Source of the DNA: Halichoerus grypus
Taxonomy: Eukaryota > Chordata > Mammalia > Carnivora > Phocidae
Direction of reading: 5' to 3'
Length of the DNA stretch: 64,000 nucleotides
Assembly: GCF_964656455.1 (NCBI RefSeq)
Contig: NC_135719.1
Coordinates: forward strand, 128,321,444 to 128,385,443
This document shows, in pieces, positions 10,161-19,609 of this stretch. The first letter of the stretch is position 1. Each line of letters begins with the position of its first letter. Position numbers and translations under genes: made by a program. The notes under the pieces are model-generated. The model saw only the letters and a list, made by a program, of their open reading frames with translations. It did no database searches and had not been told where the DNA came from.

Positions 10161-10178
10161 ATAAAAAACATGTGAACC

Positions 10179-10376
10179 GGGGCGCCTGGGTTGCTCAGTC
10201 GTTAAGCGTCTGCCTTCGGCTCAGGTCATGATCCCAGGGTCCTGGGATCGAGCCCCGCATAGGGCTCCCTGCTCCGCGGGAAACCTGCTTCTCCCTCTCC
10301 CACTCCCCCTGCTTGTGTTCCCTCTCTCACTGTGTCTTTCTCTGTCAAATAAATAAAATCTTTAAAAAAAAAAAAC
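10179..10376 (+). mobile_element. SINEC, full length, with TSD
   Basis: Starts GGGGCGCCTGGGTTGCTCAG and ends with an AAATAAATAAAATC-type tail and an A-rich tract. Target-site duplications AAAAACATGTGAACC (10164-10178) and AAAAACATGAGAACC (10377-10391) differ at one of 15 positions. It inserted between two MIR fragments. The head and low divergence mark a young arctoid-type SINE. Confidence 0.95.
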
Positions 10377-10429
10377 AAAAACATGAGAACCTATTCATCA
10401 AATTCCTAATTTATTCTATAATTCTGTTT

Positions 10430-10550
10430 CTTATTGTGGATGAGGCAAGTGAGGCCCAAAAAGGAATATATGATGTACCAAAGGTCCTACAGTCAATAAT
10501 GGTAGAAATGGGGCTGGAATAAACCTCTGACTCTCAGTTTAGTGCTCTTT
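10430..10550 (-). mobile_element. MIR SINE fragment
   Basis: Reverse MIR: 'tggatgaggcaagtgaggcccaaaaag', '...ggtcctacagtcaataatggtagaaatggggctggaat', '...gtgctctttttattcccctac'. Its first part repeats the consensus segment already present at about 10115-10150, so it is a separate insertion from that MIR. Confidence 0.75.
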
Positions 10551-10719
10551 TTATTCCCCTACAGAGTCCTTCTCCATAATCTAAGGAACCATTGGCTATC
10601 TATCCAACCAATTTACCATCTAGCTTTTCGAAACTCCTGGGTGTGCATCAGTCAACATCTTGGCAGAAGTCCTCAGAGGTAAATACCTGAGGCCTTCTGG
10701 AAGGAGCATCAGAAATGTT

Positions 10720-10905
10720 TTTTAAGCTAAAAATGGATAAAAACAAAGGCTGGAAGGAAGTCCATCAATGTGTTAAAAATGACTGTGTTTGGGTGATGGG
10801 ATTGCAGGCGATTTAATTTTTCTGTGCTTCTGTATTTTCAAAATTTTCTTCAGTGAGACTTGATTACTTTTATAATGGAAAGCAAACATTGAGAAGTAGA
10901 AGAAG
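10720..10905 (+). mobile_element. Old L1 (L1M-type) 3' UTR fragment
   Basis: 'ggctggaaggaagtccatcaatgtgttaaaaatgactgtgtttgggtgatgggattgcagg', then 'tgtattttcaaaattttcttcagtgagacttgattacttttataatggaaa', matches the 3' UTR shape shared by ancient mammalian L1M subfamilies. Confidence 0.65.
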
Positions 10906-10919
10906 AAAGGATTTGGGCA

Positions 10920-10970
10920 CAGGTGTTGCGTGTGTTTGCGTGGCTGTGTGTGGTGTGTGTGGTGTGTGGT
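10920..10970 (+). repeat. GT-rich low-complexity tract
   Basis: Irregular tgtgtttgcgtggctgtgtgtggtgtgtgtgg sequence, not a pure microsatellite. Confidence 0.75.
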
Positions 10971-10999
10971 AGCCGTTACTGCATTGCGTTACACTAGAC

Positions 11000-11500
11000 T
11001 GTGGTTGGGGGAGGCAGCAAGTCTTCTCTGATCCTCCCTACCAGGGCATTTTGTGCCTCTCTGGTTCGCGCCTCTCCACATCTCCCCAGAAGCCCCCCGG
11101 GAGGTTTCGGCAGGCTTCACTCACACCTTGCTCCCTCCCGGCTCCCTGGTCAACTCCACAAAGACATGGTACACAATGGGGTAGACGGGTGTGTGTGTGG
11201 GGGGTGTAGGCGAGAAGGGGCCCCTCGAGGCAGGCGGGGGGGACCAGATCCTCGCCCGGTCTTGGTAGAGCTGTGGGCTCTGGCACTCTTCACTCTGCCT
11301 GCTGCGGACTTGTGTAACACATTCACAGGACTTCATTTTCCAGTAGATTGAAAGCAAAGCCACTGTTGATTTTCTCCAAAAAGATCTATTTGGAAGTTCA
11401 ATTGCCTGGAATTACACGGTGGCGTGAGAGGCCAGACCTTGCTGTAAATAACTTTTCTCTCAACCACACAGGGGCCTGGCGGAGTCCATGCTTCAGATGA
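11000..11500. other. GC-raised unassigned stretch
   Basis: About 300 bp (11030-11330) is GC-rich with more than a dozen CpGs by eye and G-runs near 11190-11240. Open frames on both strands (116 codons plus, 82 and 80 minus) overlap each other and show no domain. I assign no function. Confidence 0.45.
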
Positions 11501-11518
11501 TGGTGCTTGATGTGGGGC

Positions 11519-11551
<33 letters not shown>

Positions 11552-11552
11552 A
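11519..11552 (+). repeat. (GT)n microsatellite
   Basis: About 13 perfect GT units followed by 'atgtgaac'. The reverse complement produces a Thr-His open-frame artefact on the minus strand. Confidence 0.9.
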
Positions 11553-12376
11553 ACAGGTGTGCAAGGTCTTGGAGCTTTTGCTCACCTGCTGCTGCTTCTT
11601 CCACCTCTGGAGCTCTGCATATGGAGGAGCCCTGAGCTCTTTCATGGGCTGGCTTATAGGTTTATATGCCTTCTCCCTGGTTGTGTCTCCCCCCGCTGCC
11701 ACCCAGGGGTCCTGGCGCTCTGTGAGGCTCGGTGACTTGTGTGGACAGTGTGGGGTGGCACAAAGAACAAGCTTGAGAATTGGGCATACCTGGGTTCCAG
11801 TTCCAGGTATGCTGATTACGTATCTCCCTGGCTTTTCTTTATCCATTAAAACAAAACCAAACGGTCACTGGGTGTGGGGTTGAGAGTATCCGCATTTCAG
11901 TACCGTGAGGATGAGAGGGAGTGATGCTGAAGGAATCACACTGCACAGGGCCTGACACTTGAACCGTGTTCTGTAAATTTAGTTCCGTCTTGTGCCCTGC
12001 ATTGCCTTCCACAACAGACTGCAATGAGAAGCAGGACCAATGGGCTTGGAACCAGGAGGGCGCACGCCCAAGTTGCGAAACGGGCGAAGTCTGGGATGTT
12101 TTGCCTGTTCCTTCCATGCTCTCTTCCCCTGTGTAATTATCCATAGCTCACACTCATGATTTTGCCCCTGCCAAAAAGAGACTGGAATGGACTGACTTAC
12201 GCTGTGGCACATGGGACTTCGTGCATGTCTTCTCCTGGGTATTTGTGTTGTAAGTGTCCTGCCTGGGCAAGGAGAGGGCAGTCCTGGAGCCAAAATGGCA
12301 GCACTTTATGCAGGGTAGCCTCGAGATAGGGGAGCTAGCTTTAGATTGGAAAGTCTTACACTTACTCTGGCTATTC

Positions 12377-12570
12377 CTTTAAAAAAAAAAAAGATTTATT
12401 TATTTGAGAGAGAGAGAGAGTGAGAGAGATCATGAGCAGGGGCAGGGGTAGAAGGAGAAGCAGGTTCCCTGCTGAGTAGGGAGCCTGATGTGGGACTCGA
12501 TTCCAGGACCCTGGGATCATGACCTGAGCCAAAGGCAGACGCTTAACCAACTGAGCCACCCAGGTGCCCT
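12377..12570 (-). mobile_element. SINEC, full length, with TSD
   Basis: On the minus strand: poly-T and 'agatttatttatttgagagag' first, the tRNA-related head last (ccacccaggtgccct). Target-site duplications ACTCTGGCTATTC are exact at 12364-12376 and 12571-12583. Confidence 0.95.
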
Positions 12571-12821
12571 ACTCTGGCTATTCTTAAGACCAGCCTTACC
12601 TTGCAGCCATCAGAATGAGACTGTGCATTAGCTCAGCTGGACACTTTTCTCTAAACTCATGGGGTATTGCCCTTTTTACATATCTTTGTTGAGTCTAGAA
12701 AACAGTGGAATCTACCAAACTATGGACTGCATCCTCAGGAAAAGACTTCCAGACGACTCAGGAGAAGGCATCGACCTACCCACCCTGCATGTATTGAGAT
12801 CCTACTCCATGATATAATAAA

Positions 12822-12920
12822 AGCAGCCAGCATTTATTAAATATTTTCCAAGTTCTTATGTACATGATCTCATTTAATCATCACTACTTCTGGTGGTGTA
12901 GTTACTATTATTATTATGCC
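12822..12920 (-). mobile_element. MIR SINE, first half of a split copy
   Basis: 'gccagcatttattaaatattttccaagttcttatg', '...gatctcatttaatcatcac', '...tagttactattattatta' is the 3' half of a MIR on the minus strand. It stops where a forward MIR begins, and the rest of the reverse element resumes at about 13150. Confidence 0.8.
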
Positions 12921-12926
12921 ATTATT

Positions 12927-13155
12927 ATGCCTAGTGGTTAAGGGAAAAGAAGCTAGAGCCAGATTACCTGGTTCAAATCTCAGCTCACTAGTCACTAGCA
13001 GTGTGAACTCAGGCAAACTAATTCTCTGTGCTTCTCTTCTTATATTTAAAATAGAAATATTGTAGTACTATTTCATAAGGCTATTGGGATCAATTTCAAT
13101 TATCAAGTAATTCAACATATGTATAGAGTTTAGAAGAGCACTCAGCTATTATTAT
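12927..13155 (+). mobile_element. MIR SINE nested inside an inverted MIR
   Basis: Forward, near full-length MIR: 'tgcctagtggttaagggaaaagaagctagagccag', 'cctggttcaaatctcagctcac', 'gtgtgaactcaggcaaactaattc', '...gagcactcagctattattatt'. It sits in the AT-rich (ATT)n part of the minus-strand MIR that flanks it on both sides. Confidence 0.85.
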
Positions 13156-13290
13156 TCCCATTTAACATCTGAGAACACTGAGGATGAGAGGAAGGGAGGT
13201 GATCTTTCCCAACAGCATCCAGCTGGTGACAGATCCAGGTCAAGAATCTGTGCCTTATGACTCCCAGCCTAGTACTTTTTCCTCGCTCTG
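13150..13290 (-). mobile_element. MIR SINE, second half of the split copy
   Basis: 'tcccatttaacatctgagaacactgagg', 'tcccaacagcatccagctggtgacag', 'tgactcccagcctagtactttttc' continues the reverse MIR left at 12920, in the order expected for one element interrupted by an insertion. Confidence 0.8.
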
Positions 13291-13329
13291 AGGAAAATAC
13301 ACAGTATCTTTTATATCCCCTACACTATC

Positions 13330-13430
13330 ATCTCCCACGACAGCTGTCAGTCATAAATAACAGTGTTTCAGCATGGCTGAAAACCTTGGTGAGATCAGTT
13401 GAGGAGCTGAGAGCTTGTTTAATTAAACTC
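13330..13430. promoter_or_regulatory. Candidate homeodomain/bHLH motif group
   Basis: Within 100 bp there are two perfect palindromes, GACAGCTGTC (13339-13348; E-box and TALE-type) and GTTTAATTAAAC (13417-13428; homeodomain-type), plus a HOX/CDX-like TCATAAA just after the first. This follows the split MIR and is not assigned to a repeat. Motif-based inference only. Confidence 0.25.
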
Positions 13431-14300
13431 TAGTCCCCAAAAGTGTGTAAAAAAAGTTTCCTTACCAATCGGGGTCAATTTATAGGCACGCCCACCCCAG
13501 CTTGGTGGCTGCAGCTGAAGTGGCAGTTAGTGGTCTTTCTCATGAGTGGCCCTGGAGCCAACACCCAGGCTAGTGCCATGCCCAGCAGAGACTGCCACCA
13601 GGCCAGGTCCAGAGACCTCGGTGAAACCCTAAAGAAGGGAGCCAACTTGTGTGGTGAACATAGGTCAAGCTCTGAGTTTCCATTAGGAAAAAAATATAAA
13701 TGCCTACTTCACAGAATATGGTAACTAATCACTGATGACATCAGGATCGAATATGGAGTGGAAGTATTTTCTAAAGAGGCTTCCTAGAGTGACCTAGAAC
13801 CATCCTTCAGCAAGCCAAATCCACTAAGGCTCTATGCGTCTCAGATGAAGAGGGTGGGTCAGGAGGGGAGGGTGTTACCAAGGAGTCCTCTTTTGCCCTC
13901 CCCCCATTTCCCTGGACCTCCCCTGACAAAATGCCTACATTGCAACCTTAGGGATCTATTTTTGGGGGCATTGCTAGCATTTTTATTTTTTCCCCCCTGA
14001 TTATTCAGTTAAATTTCCAGTATCCCCAAGAGGGCAATACGTTACACTACATCATGTGGTATCTTATACAGAAGTCTATTCCTCCCTGTTTAGATGCACC
14101 AGACAGCTAGATACTTTAAGTCAGCTCAGAACTGGAATATAGGTAAGGTGCCTTGGGAGGAGAGAGGGCGGACAATCTTTGTTAATTCATCATTTTGCCA
14201 AGGGCCAGCCTACTTTGTGCCTTTTTGCTTAGTGAAGAGCTGCTAGAAAAAGTTCTGGTTGAGGTCAAATCAGAGAGCCATGATCCAGTATAAGGAAGCA
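13430..14300. other. No recognisable gene or repeat
   Basis: A 93-codon plus-strand open frame (13443-13724) lies here without recognisable domains. A CTCF-like 'ccccaagagggcaa' near 14018 has too many mismatches to call. Confidence 0.45.
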
Positions 14301-14319
14301 TCCCACTCAACCAAGATAT

Positions 14320-14333
14320 TTAAGAGTTTGTCC
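14320..14333 (+). repeat. 14-bp direct repeat, left copy, flanking an LTR
   Basis: TTAAGAGTTTGTCC here recurs exactly at 14838-14851, and about 12 bp on each side are also similar. The two lie outside the MLT1 LTR, 26 and 17 bp from its ends, so they are not its 5-bp TSD. Confidence 0.85.
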
Positions 14334-14359
14334 CCCCTCCTTTCCTTCCTCCAGCATAA

Positions 14360-14820
14360 TGTTATGGGTTGACGGTATCCTCCCAGAGGGTGTTGATGTG
14401 CTAACCCCTAGTGCCTGTGAGGGTGACCTTCTTTGGAAATAGGATCTTTGCAGGTGATTGAGCTAAGTTGAGGTCATTAGGGTGGGTCCTAATCCAGTAT
14501 GACTGGTGTCCTCATAAAAAGGGCATGTTTGGATACAGAGACAGACATGCACAACAGGGAGAACACCACGTGAGCCTGAAAGCAGAGATGGGGGTGATAC
14601 ATCTGCTAGCTAAGGAATGCTGATTGCCCGTAAACCCCCAGACATTAGGAGAGAGGCATAGAACACATTCTCCCTTATAGCCCTCAGAAGGAGCAAACTA
14701 ACCTCGGCAACACCTTGATCGTAGACTTCTAGCTTCCAGAATTGTGAGACTATAAATTTCTGTTATTTAAGCCACCTAGTTTGTGATAGTTTGCTAGGGC
14801 AGCCTTAGCTCACTAATACA
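14360..14820 (+). mobile_element. MLT1-type LTR (ERVL-MaLR), solo
   Basis: Begins TGTTATGGGTTGACGG and ends 'gctcactaataca'. Landmarks in order: 'gaggtcattagggtgggtcctaatcc', 'gactggtgtcctcataaaaag', 'caccttgatcgtagacttctagcttccagaattgtgag', 'ataaatttctgttatttaagccacc'. A CATAA/CATGA pair at the edges may be a decayed TSD. No internal retroviral sequence is present. Confidence 0.85.
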
Positions 14821-14837
14821 TGACAAAGCCAACATAG

Positions 14838-14851
14838 TTAAGAGTTTGTCC
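14838..14851 (+). repeat. 14-bp direct repeat, right copy, flanking an LTR
   Basis: Exact copy of 14320-14333, lying 17 bp after the MLT1 LTR. Confidence 0.85.
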
Positions 14852-14867
14852 TTGCTTCTTTCGGTAA

Positions 14868-15010
14868 ATGTTTAGTGATTACCTACTGTATGCTAGTATA
14901 ATGCCAAGTCCTGGAAATATTATCTTGGATAAGATCTTTGTTTTTAAGGAATTCATAGACTAGGAGGGATGTAGGTAAATAGATAGGCTGATCTTAGCAG
15001 TAGAATGAGT
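14868..15010 (-). mobile_element. L2 LINE 3' end
   Basis: 'agtgattacctactgtatgctagtataatgccaagtcctgg', then 'tttttaaggaattcatagactagg' matches the reverse complement of the L2 3' end ('gagcacctactatgtgccaggcactg', '...ctcatggagcttacattctag'). Confidence 0.65.
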
Positions 15011-15024
15011 ATTTAATGTCTCTT

Positions 15025-15228
15025 CTTCCCTCTAGACCATTGGCTCACAGCCATGCCCATACATTAGAATCTCTTGGGAACTTAAGCAAATAGCTAGATC
15101 CAGGCTTCACTCCCAGATAGTCGGATCTAATTGGCCTTGGGATGGGAACACAAGGCATCAGTATTTTATAAATCTTCCTAAGTAATTCCACGGACTGCCA
15201 TTGTTGAGAACCACTGTCTTAAAATACA
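15025..15228 (-). mobile_element. MER5-like DNA transposon (hAT-Charlie)
   Basis: Short non-autonomous hAT element: 'acattagaatctcttgggaacttaagcaaatagctagatcc', 'ggcatcagtattttataaatcttcctaagtaattcc', closing with 'tgttgagaaccactgtctta'. Carries no transposase. Orientation is approximate because the termini are inverted repeats. Confidence 0.65.
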
Positions 15229-15334
15229 CCCATTATTAAGGGTCCCATTCCGGACCCATTACCTTTTATTTTTTAAAAGCTTCCCAAATGGTTCTAATGT
15301 GTAGCCAGGTCTCAGAACCACTCTCTCCTAGGAG

Positions 15335-15412
15335 GTTGGAATTGTGTCTGTCTTGTTGAATGTCATACCCTCCGCATAGTCCCTGGTTCAGAGAAGGCAA
15401 TCAATAAGCAAT
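15335..15412 (+). mobile_element. L2 LINE 3' end
   Basis: 'ggaattgtgtctgtcttgttgaatg', '...gcatagtccctggttcagagaaggcaatcaataagcaattgttgag' follows the terminal L2 sequence. Confidence 0.55.
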
Positions 15413-15419
15413 TGTTGAG

Positions 15420-15740
15420 TCAGGATCTGTGATGAGAAAGTATACGGTGCATAGAAGATATAGTGTACTCACTGCAGTTGTGGGAGAGCTGAGACCCAAA
15501 AGATAAGTCAGTTTAGTCAGGGAAGGAGGGAAAAGAAGAACATTTGTGACTGAGGGAACAGTGTGTATATTCAGTCAAGGAGCGACCCATGGCTCAGCTT
15601 GGCTGGAGCAAGTGGTGATGGAAGGTGTCTGTGGTGATCAGACAGGTCTTGAGGGTGGTGACAGGTGAGGTGTGGGTGTGGTGACAGGTGAGGCTAGAAA
15701 GGTAAGCAAGGTCCTGAAGAGACCTGTAAGCCCTGATCCA
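15420..15740 (-). mobile_element. L2 LINE internal fragment (diverged)
   Basis: The run '...agggaaggaggg...gactgagggaacagtgtgtatattcag...ctggagcaagtggtgatgg' follows the L2 minus-strand layout upstream of the 3' end ('gcagagggaacagcaagtgc', 'gctggagcgtagtgag'). It contains a 23-bp-period partial tandem repeat (GTGGTGACAGGTGAGG at 15655-15670 and 15678-15693). Confidence 0.5.
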
Positions 15741-16390
15741 GAGTTGGGGTTCTGCCACAGGCTTATTTGGGTTGCCTTGAAGGCACAGCCATGGGCTCTC
15801 AAGGTGGATTTTTGATATCTTGGCTCTAGTGCTCGCACAGGTCCAGGTGTGGCTTAGAATCTTGTACTTTTTTCTCAGTGAAGACAGAAGCCCAGGGAGG
15901 GTGCAGTGTCTTGGAACCCCAGCCTGCAGGCCCAACTCATGAGAGGGTCATCACCAACTTCCCATAGAGAGCACCCAGTAACATAACTGCACCACACTCC
16001 CGAACTGCGACCCGCCACCACCAAGACTTAGGAGGGAGAAGTTCCTAACATTCTTTCCACATCTTGAGTGGACATTGGGACAGCTTTCACATCCTTCCCG
16101 ATGTTCACTGGACTCTGATTTTACCTGGATAATCATGGGGGCTGGGAGCAAAGAGGAGGCTCAGGGTGATTTCCCTCAGCCGCCCCCGCCCCCCCCGAGG
16201 AGGCTCCTTCACAGGGCCGGGTTAACTGCTGAGGAAGGGACCCGACCTGTGATCCTGGATGTTGGTCCCCTGTGCACGGCCTCCCCCGGCTGTTTGCTTG
16301 TCTGAGCGGAGCTGTTGCCAGTTCGGGAACTCTCTGCAGATTTCATTAACGGACTGCCTACTCCACTCTGAGTCCTTAATGAAGATGTTA
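15740..16390. other. No recognisable gene or repeat
   Basis: GC-moderate unassigned sequence with a C-run at about 16180-16200. Open frames of 113 codons on the minus strand and 76 on the plus are unsupported. Confidence 0.45.
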
Positions 16391-16394
16391 AATA

Positions 16395-16528
16395 AAATTT
16401 GACATTATTATTGCCATTTGTACAGCACTTCATATTTACCAAGTGCCTTCAGAACATTTTTATTCTTTTCCAAGGCATAGCCCCACGAAGTCGATGAGTA
16501 CCACTGTCCCCATTCTGCAGAGAAGGCT
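16395..16528 (-). mobile_element. MIR SINE fragment
   Basis: 'cattattattgccatttgtacagcacttcatatttaccaagtgccttc', then 'tgtccccattctgcagagaagg', in reverse MIR order. Confidence 0.65.
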
Positions 16529-16529
16529 C

Positions 16530-17435
16530 TTGGGGGCTCATTGATGTGTTGAGAGCCCTGCCGCCGGTCACCCCCTCTCTCCAGGGGGGGATTATTCTCC
16601 CTCCTTTTGTACAAAACCCAACTCCTGGAGTAGTGCCAGCTCCTCAAGACCTGTCTGATCCCTCACGCGCTCCCTCCATTTTCCAGGCTTCTCTTGCTGA
16701 ATATCAGTCCTCTTCTGTCTTATAGTTTCATGTTTTTAGTTCAGGAAAGGCTTGGTCTTCTCTTCATCAATTTGAATGAATTTGCAAGTACAATTTCCTG
16801 ATGGGCATCAAATGTCTGGCTGACCGTTCACTCGTGCAGCATTTGCCGGGGCCTCTGCTGTCCCTCCTGCCTCTTCTCAGAGGCCTGTCAGCCTCTGCCA
16901 GGCCGATGTGTCTGGCACAGGCTGTCCTTTGTAAACATCGCAGGGCAAACAGCACTGTTGTCTTTCTGCATGTGACAACCTCCCCCCTCCCTTACCGTAG
17001 GAGACCTCGAATCAGACGCTCCTGGTGACAGCATCCCTGGAAGAGTGGGAGAGAAAATAAATCTCTTAAGAAAGGCCCAGAAAGCCTCCCAGGTGCGCTT
17101 CCCTGAGGCCTGTCAGACCCTCGGAATGAGGCGTATTAATAGGTTTTCTTGGCTCTCTCGCTTGGGTTCTGTGTTAAATGTGGATGTTAATGAAAATGCG
17201 TGTGTGCAGAGAGTTTTCTGTTTTAATGACTCAAGCATTTGGGGAGGGACTTTTTACACTATTTATGACTTCACACTTTTAAAATCCACGTTACTAATTT
17301 TCTCTCTCTGTGATGCTGTTCTGTCCTCATGTTGCCTTCTCTGGGCATGCCCCGGTTTCTGCCTCCTCCTTTCTCTGGCTGACTTTCTCTTCCCTTTGAC
17401 CAGCTCTCTCATTTCCATTCATCTTCTTCTTTCTT
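16530..17435. other. Repeat-poor, CpG-raised stretch
   Basis: No repeat recognised over about 900 bp and CpGs are above background (for example around 16555-16680, 16830-16895 and 16995-17160). Isolated motifs include a forkhead-like TGTAAACA near 16929 and an AP-1 TGACTCA at 17227-17233. A 175-codon plus-strand frame (17045-17572) runs through it and into the duplicated segment, with no recognisable domain and a hydrophobic low-complexity end, so I do not call it a gene. Confidence 0.45.
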
Positions 17436-17765
17436 CTGCCACACGAAATGTCCTCACCGTTTCTGGTTCTGCTCCCCATGTCAGCCCCTGGAAGGGCCTC
17501 TGCTGTTTCGGATGGGGCCATACCAAAGGGGCCTGCCTCTCCTCTCCAGCCCCGTGGGATTACTTCCTATGAGTGCCTGGTGGAGAGTTTGTGGTTCAGT
17601 GTGGGGCCGATGGTGAAAAGATGCAACCCCCTCACATTGTCGCTTGATGGGGGCCGTGGGGAGGTTGTGACTAGCAGAGGAGACTGTGGGTCCTTTGACA
17701 AAAGGATCAAAACAGAGTTTGGCAATAAAGTGAATGGAAAGAACATTGAGCTGAGGATTAAAATT
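17436..17765 (+). repeat. Diverged direct duplication, copy A
   Basis: This segment is collinear with 19610-20003. It shares a 32-bp identical block (17609-17640 with 19789-19820) and blocks such as TTCTGCTCCCCAT, GGATTACTTCCT/GGATTATTTCCT and TCCTTTGAC. Relative to copy B, about 47 bp are missing after 'cctttgac' (near 17699). The two copies share part of a reading frame, but the gaps break it, so coding conservation is not supported. Identity of the family is unknown to me. Confidence 0.8.
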
Positions 17766-17837
17766 ATTAAGGTCAAAAGCTGTGAAAAGTCTGATATTGT
17801 AGCCTGTGTGCAAGTTAGCAAGTTAGTTCCCTGCTTT

Positions 17838-18050
17838 TATATATATCTGCATGTGTGATTATATACGTATGTGGTCAATATGTTTGTGTACGTAATGTCC
17901 AGATATATATACACATGTGTGATGAATACATGCATGTGTGCACATCCACGTATAGCACACATACGTGTGTGCATACATGTGCACATGCATGCACACCTGC
18001 ATTTACATACATGTATATATGTATACACACACACTATTGTCAGTATATAT
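17838..18050. repeat. Alternating purine-pyrimidine tract (degenerate TG/CA/TA)
   Basis: About 210 bp of nearly continuous alternation of purine and pyrimidine (tatatatat, gtgtg, cacac, catgcatg), including perfect small palindromes such as ATGTGCACAT and CATGCATG. Open frames on both strands here encode only Cys/His/Tyr/Met-rich low-complexity sequence. Z-DNA and cruciform prone by composition. Confidence 0.8.
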
Positions 18051-18054
18051 ATTG

Positions 18055-19375
18055 ACAGAAGATACAAGATCAGGGTCAGAGACAAAGAGCACTGGTTACT
18101 TATGGCAAAAGCAGCAACCAGAACAATCTTTTGCGTCTGTTCTCTGAGTCCCAGTTCCCACAGGGCGGTGTGAGGGCCAGATGGTACCTGCATATGCAGT
18201 GGGGTGTATCAAAGAGAGCTCCCCACCCCAGCCAAGTTAGGAAACTGATTTTATCTAGGGCTGCTGGTGACTTGCTCACCTTCCCCCTGGAGAGAGAAAG
18301 AACCTTATCTTTACTCTGGAATGTAAGCCAGTCTTCTTGGAGATGAATGGCTCCAGGGAGGCAGACATTCTCTCTCTTTGTTTAGTGGTCAGGAAACAAA
18401 TCTGCCTTCTGACCAGGAGAGAGACAGTATCTTCAGTTTCAAAGATGTTTTACTACACAAACACCCTTGAAAAGATTATCAGTGCCTGTTGCCCAACTCA
18501 TGCAGAAAGGTGAGATGTTCATGGAGAATTGTCTTCTAAGAAAGACCCTCAGGTGTAAAATGAGGGGCTTAGACAACTTTAGAGACATGGAAAAGCTGGG
18601 GCGTGTGTACCACCACTCTCCAAATCTATGCCCAAGACAGACATCACTAATCAATTGTGGGTTGTTTTTTTTCTGGTGTGAAACCGTCAGCAGGCAGTCT
18701 CTACTGTGTTGATTATCTCCTAAATTATCTGTGTAAAATCATATTCTTCCCATTTCCTCCCTGTGCTCCATTTTTCTCCTTTTGGTAATCTGTGTGTGTA
18801 TTTATCTCTCTTTAAGTGGCAGAAAGGGTCGAAAGGAGAACATGTCTTTTGAGGCAGTTTTGTGGCTTGAGATTTTCTTGTGAAGTAAGGTCCTAATCCT
18901 CCCAAACAGCACTCACAGTTTAGTCTTGATTAAAGATGAAGAACTTTATCTATTGTAGTACCTCCTTCTCCTCTTTGGCTATGATTCCCCAAATTCCCCA
19001 AATTCCACTAGAGTTCTGTGCTGGAACCTTCTGACAAAGCAGAGGACTCCCAGAGAAATATGGCACAGGGCATGTGTCCTTGCAGGGGGAAATCCTACAT
19101 CAGAATAGATGTAGTCTGAGACTTCTTCCAACTCTGAAATCAGGGCAATGATGCACCCCGGATATTTGGAAGACACCCCCTTTTCCCTTTGAGTCCATTT
19201 GGACTCTACTCCCAGCACAGATATCTCCCTTTCTCATGTCCCATGCTTCAACTTCTCCATTTATCCAGTGTGTAAATACAAAGGCATGTGGCTAATGTGT
19301 TGGAGTTTCTGCTGGAGACCTGGTTATATCTTATTGTTGCTGAAATGAAAAGAATCAAGGGAATAATGGGAAAAG
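18055..19375. other. No recognisable gene or repeat
   Basis: Unassigned sequence between the alternating tract and a MIR. Open frames of up to 81 codons lack domains. Confidence 0.4.
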
Positions 19376-19379
19376 TGTA

Positions 19380-19608
19380 TGAACTTTGAGTAGGGCATCA
19401 AAAGATAGGGGATGCTGATTAGCTGTGTGACCTTGGACAAGTTACATAATCTCTTTGTGCCTGGGGTATCCTTTCTTGAAAATGAAGAAGATGATGCCTG
19501 CTTGGCTATCTATCTCGTGGGGATATTGGCGGAGCAAATGAGTTCATGTTCAGCGTATGAGGTGCTCAAAGGAAAGATGCTGGCTGAATGTAAAGTTTGC
19601 TTTTACCA
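19380..19608 (+). mobile_element. MIR SINE
   Basis: Forward MIR: 'gattagctgtgtgaccttggacaagttacataatctctttgtgcc', 'gaaaatgaagaagatgatgcc', '...atctcgtggggatattggcggagcaaatgagttcatg', ending by the start of duplication copy B. Confidence 0.85.
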
Positions 19609-19609
19609 C

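Noticed and set aside
11398..11846. Minus-strand frames with Thr-His runs
   Set aside because: They translate the GT microsatellite at 11519-11552 and have no other protein features.
14018..14036. CTCF-like 'ccccaagagggcaa'
   Set aside because: At least two mismatches in the core positions, weaker than the 9.4-kb site.
17045..17572. 175-codon plus-strand open frame
   Set aside because: It is the longest frame but starts in CpG-raised non-coding DNA and ends inside duplication copy A. It has no recognisable domain, and its second half is Leu/Ser/Cys-rich from pyrimidine-rich DNA.
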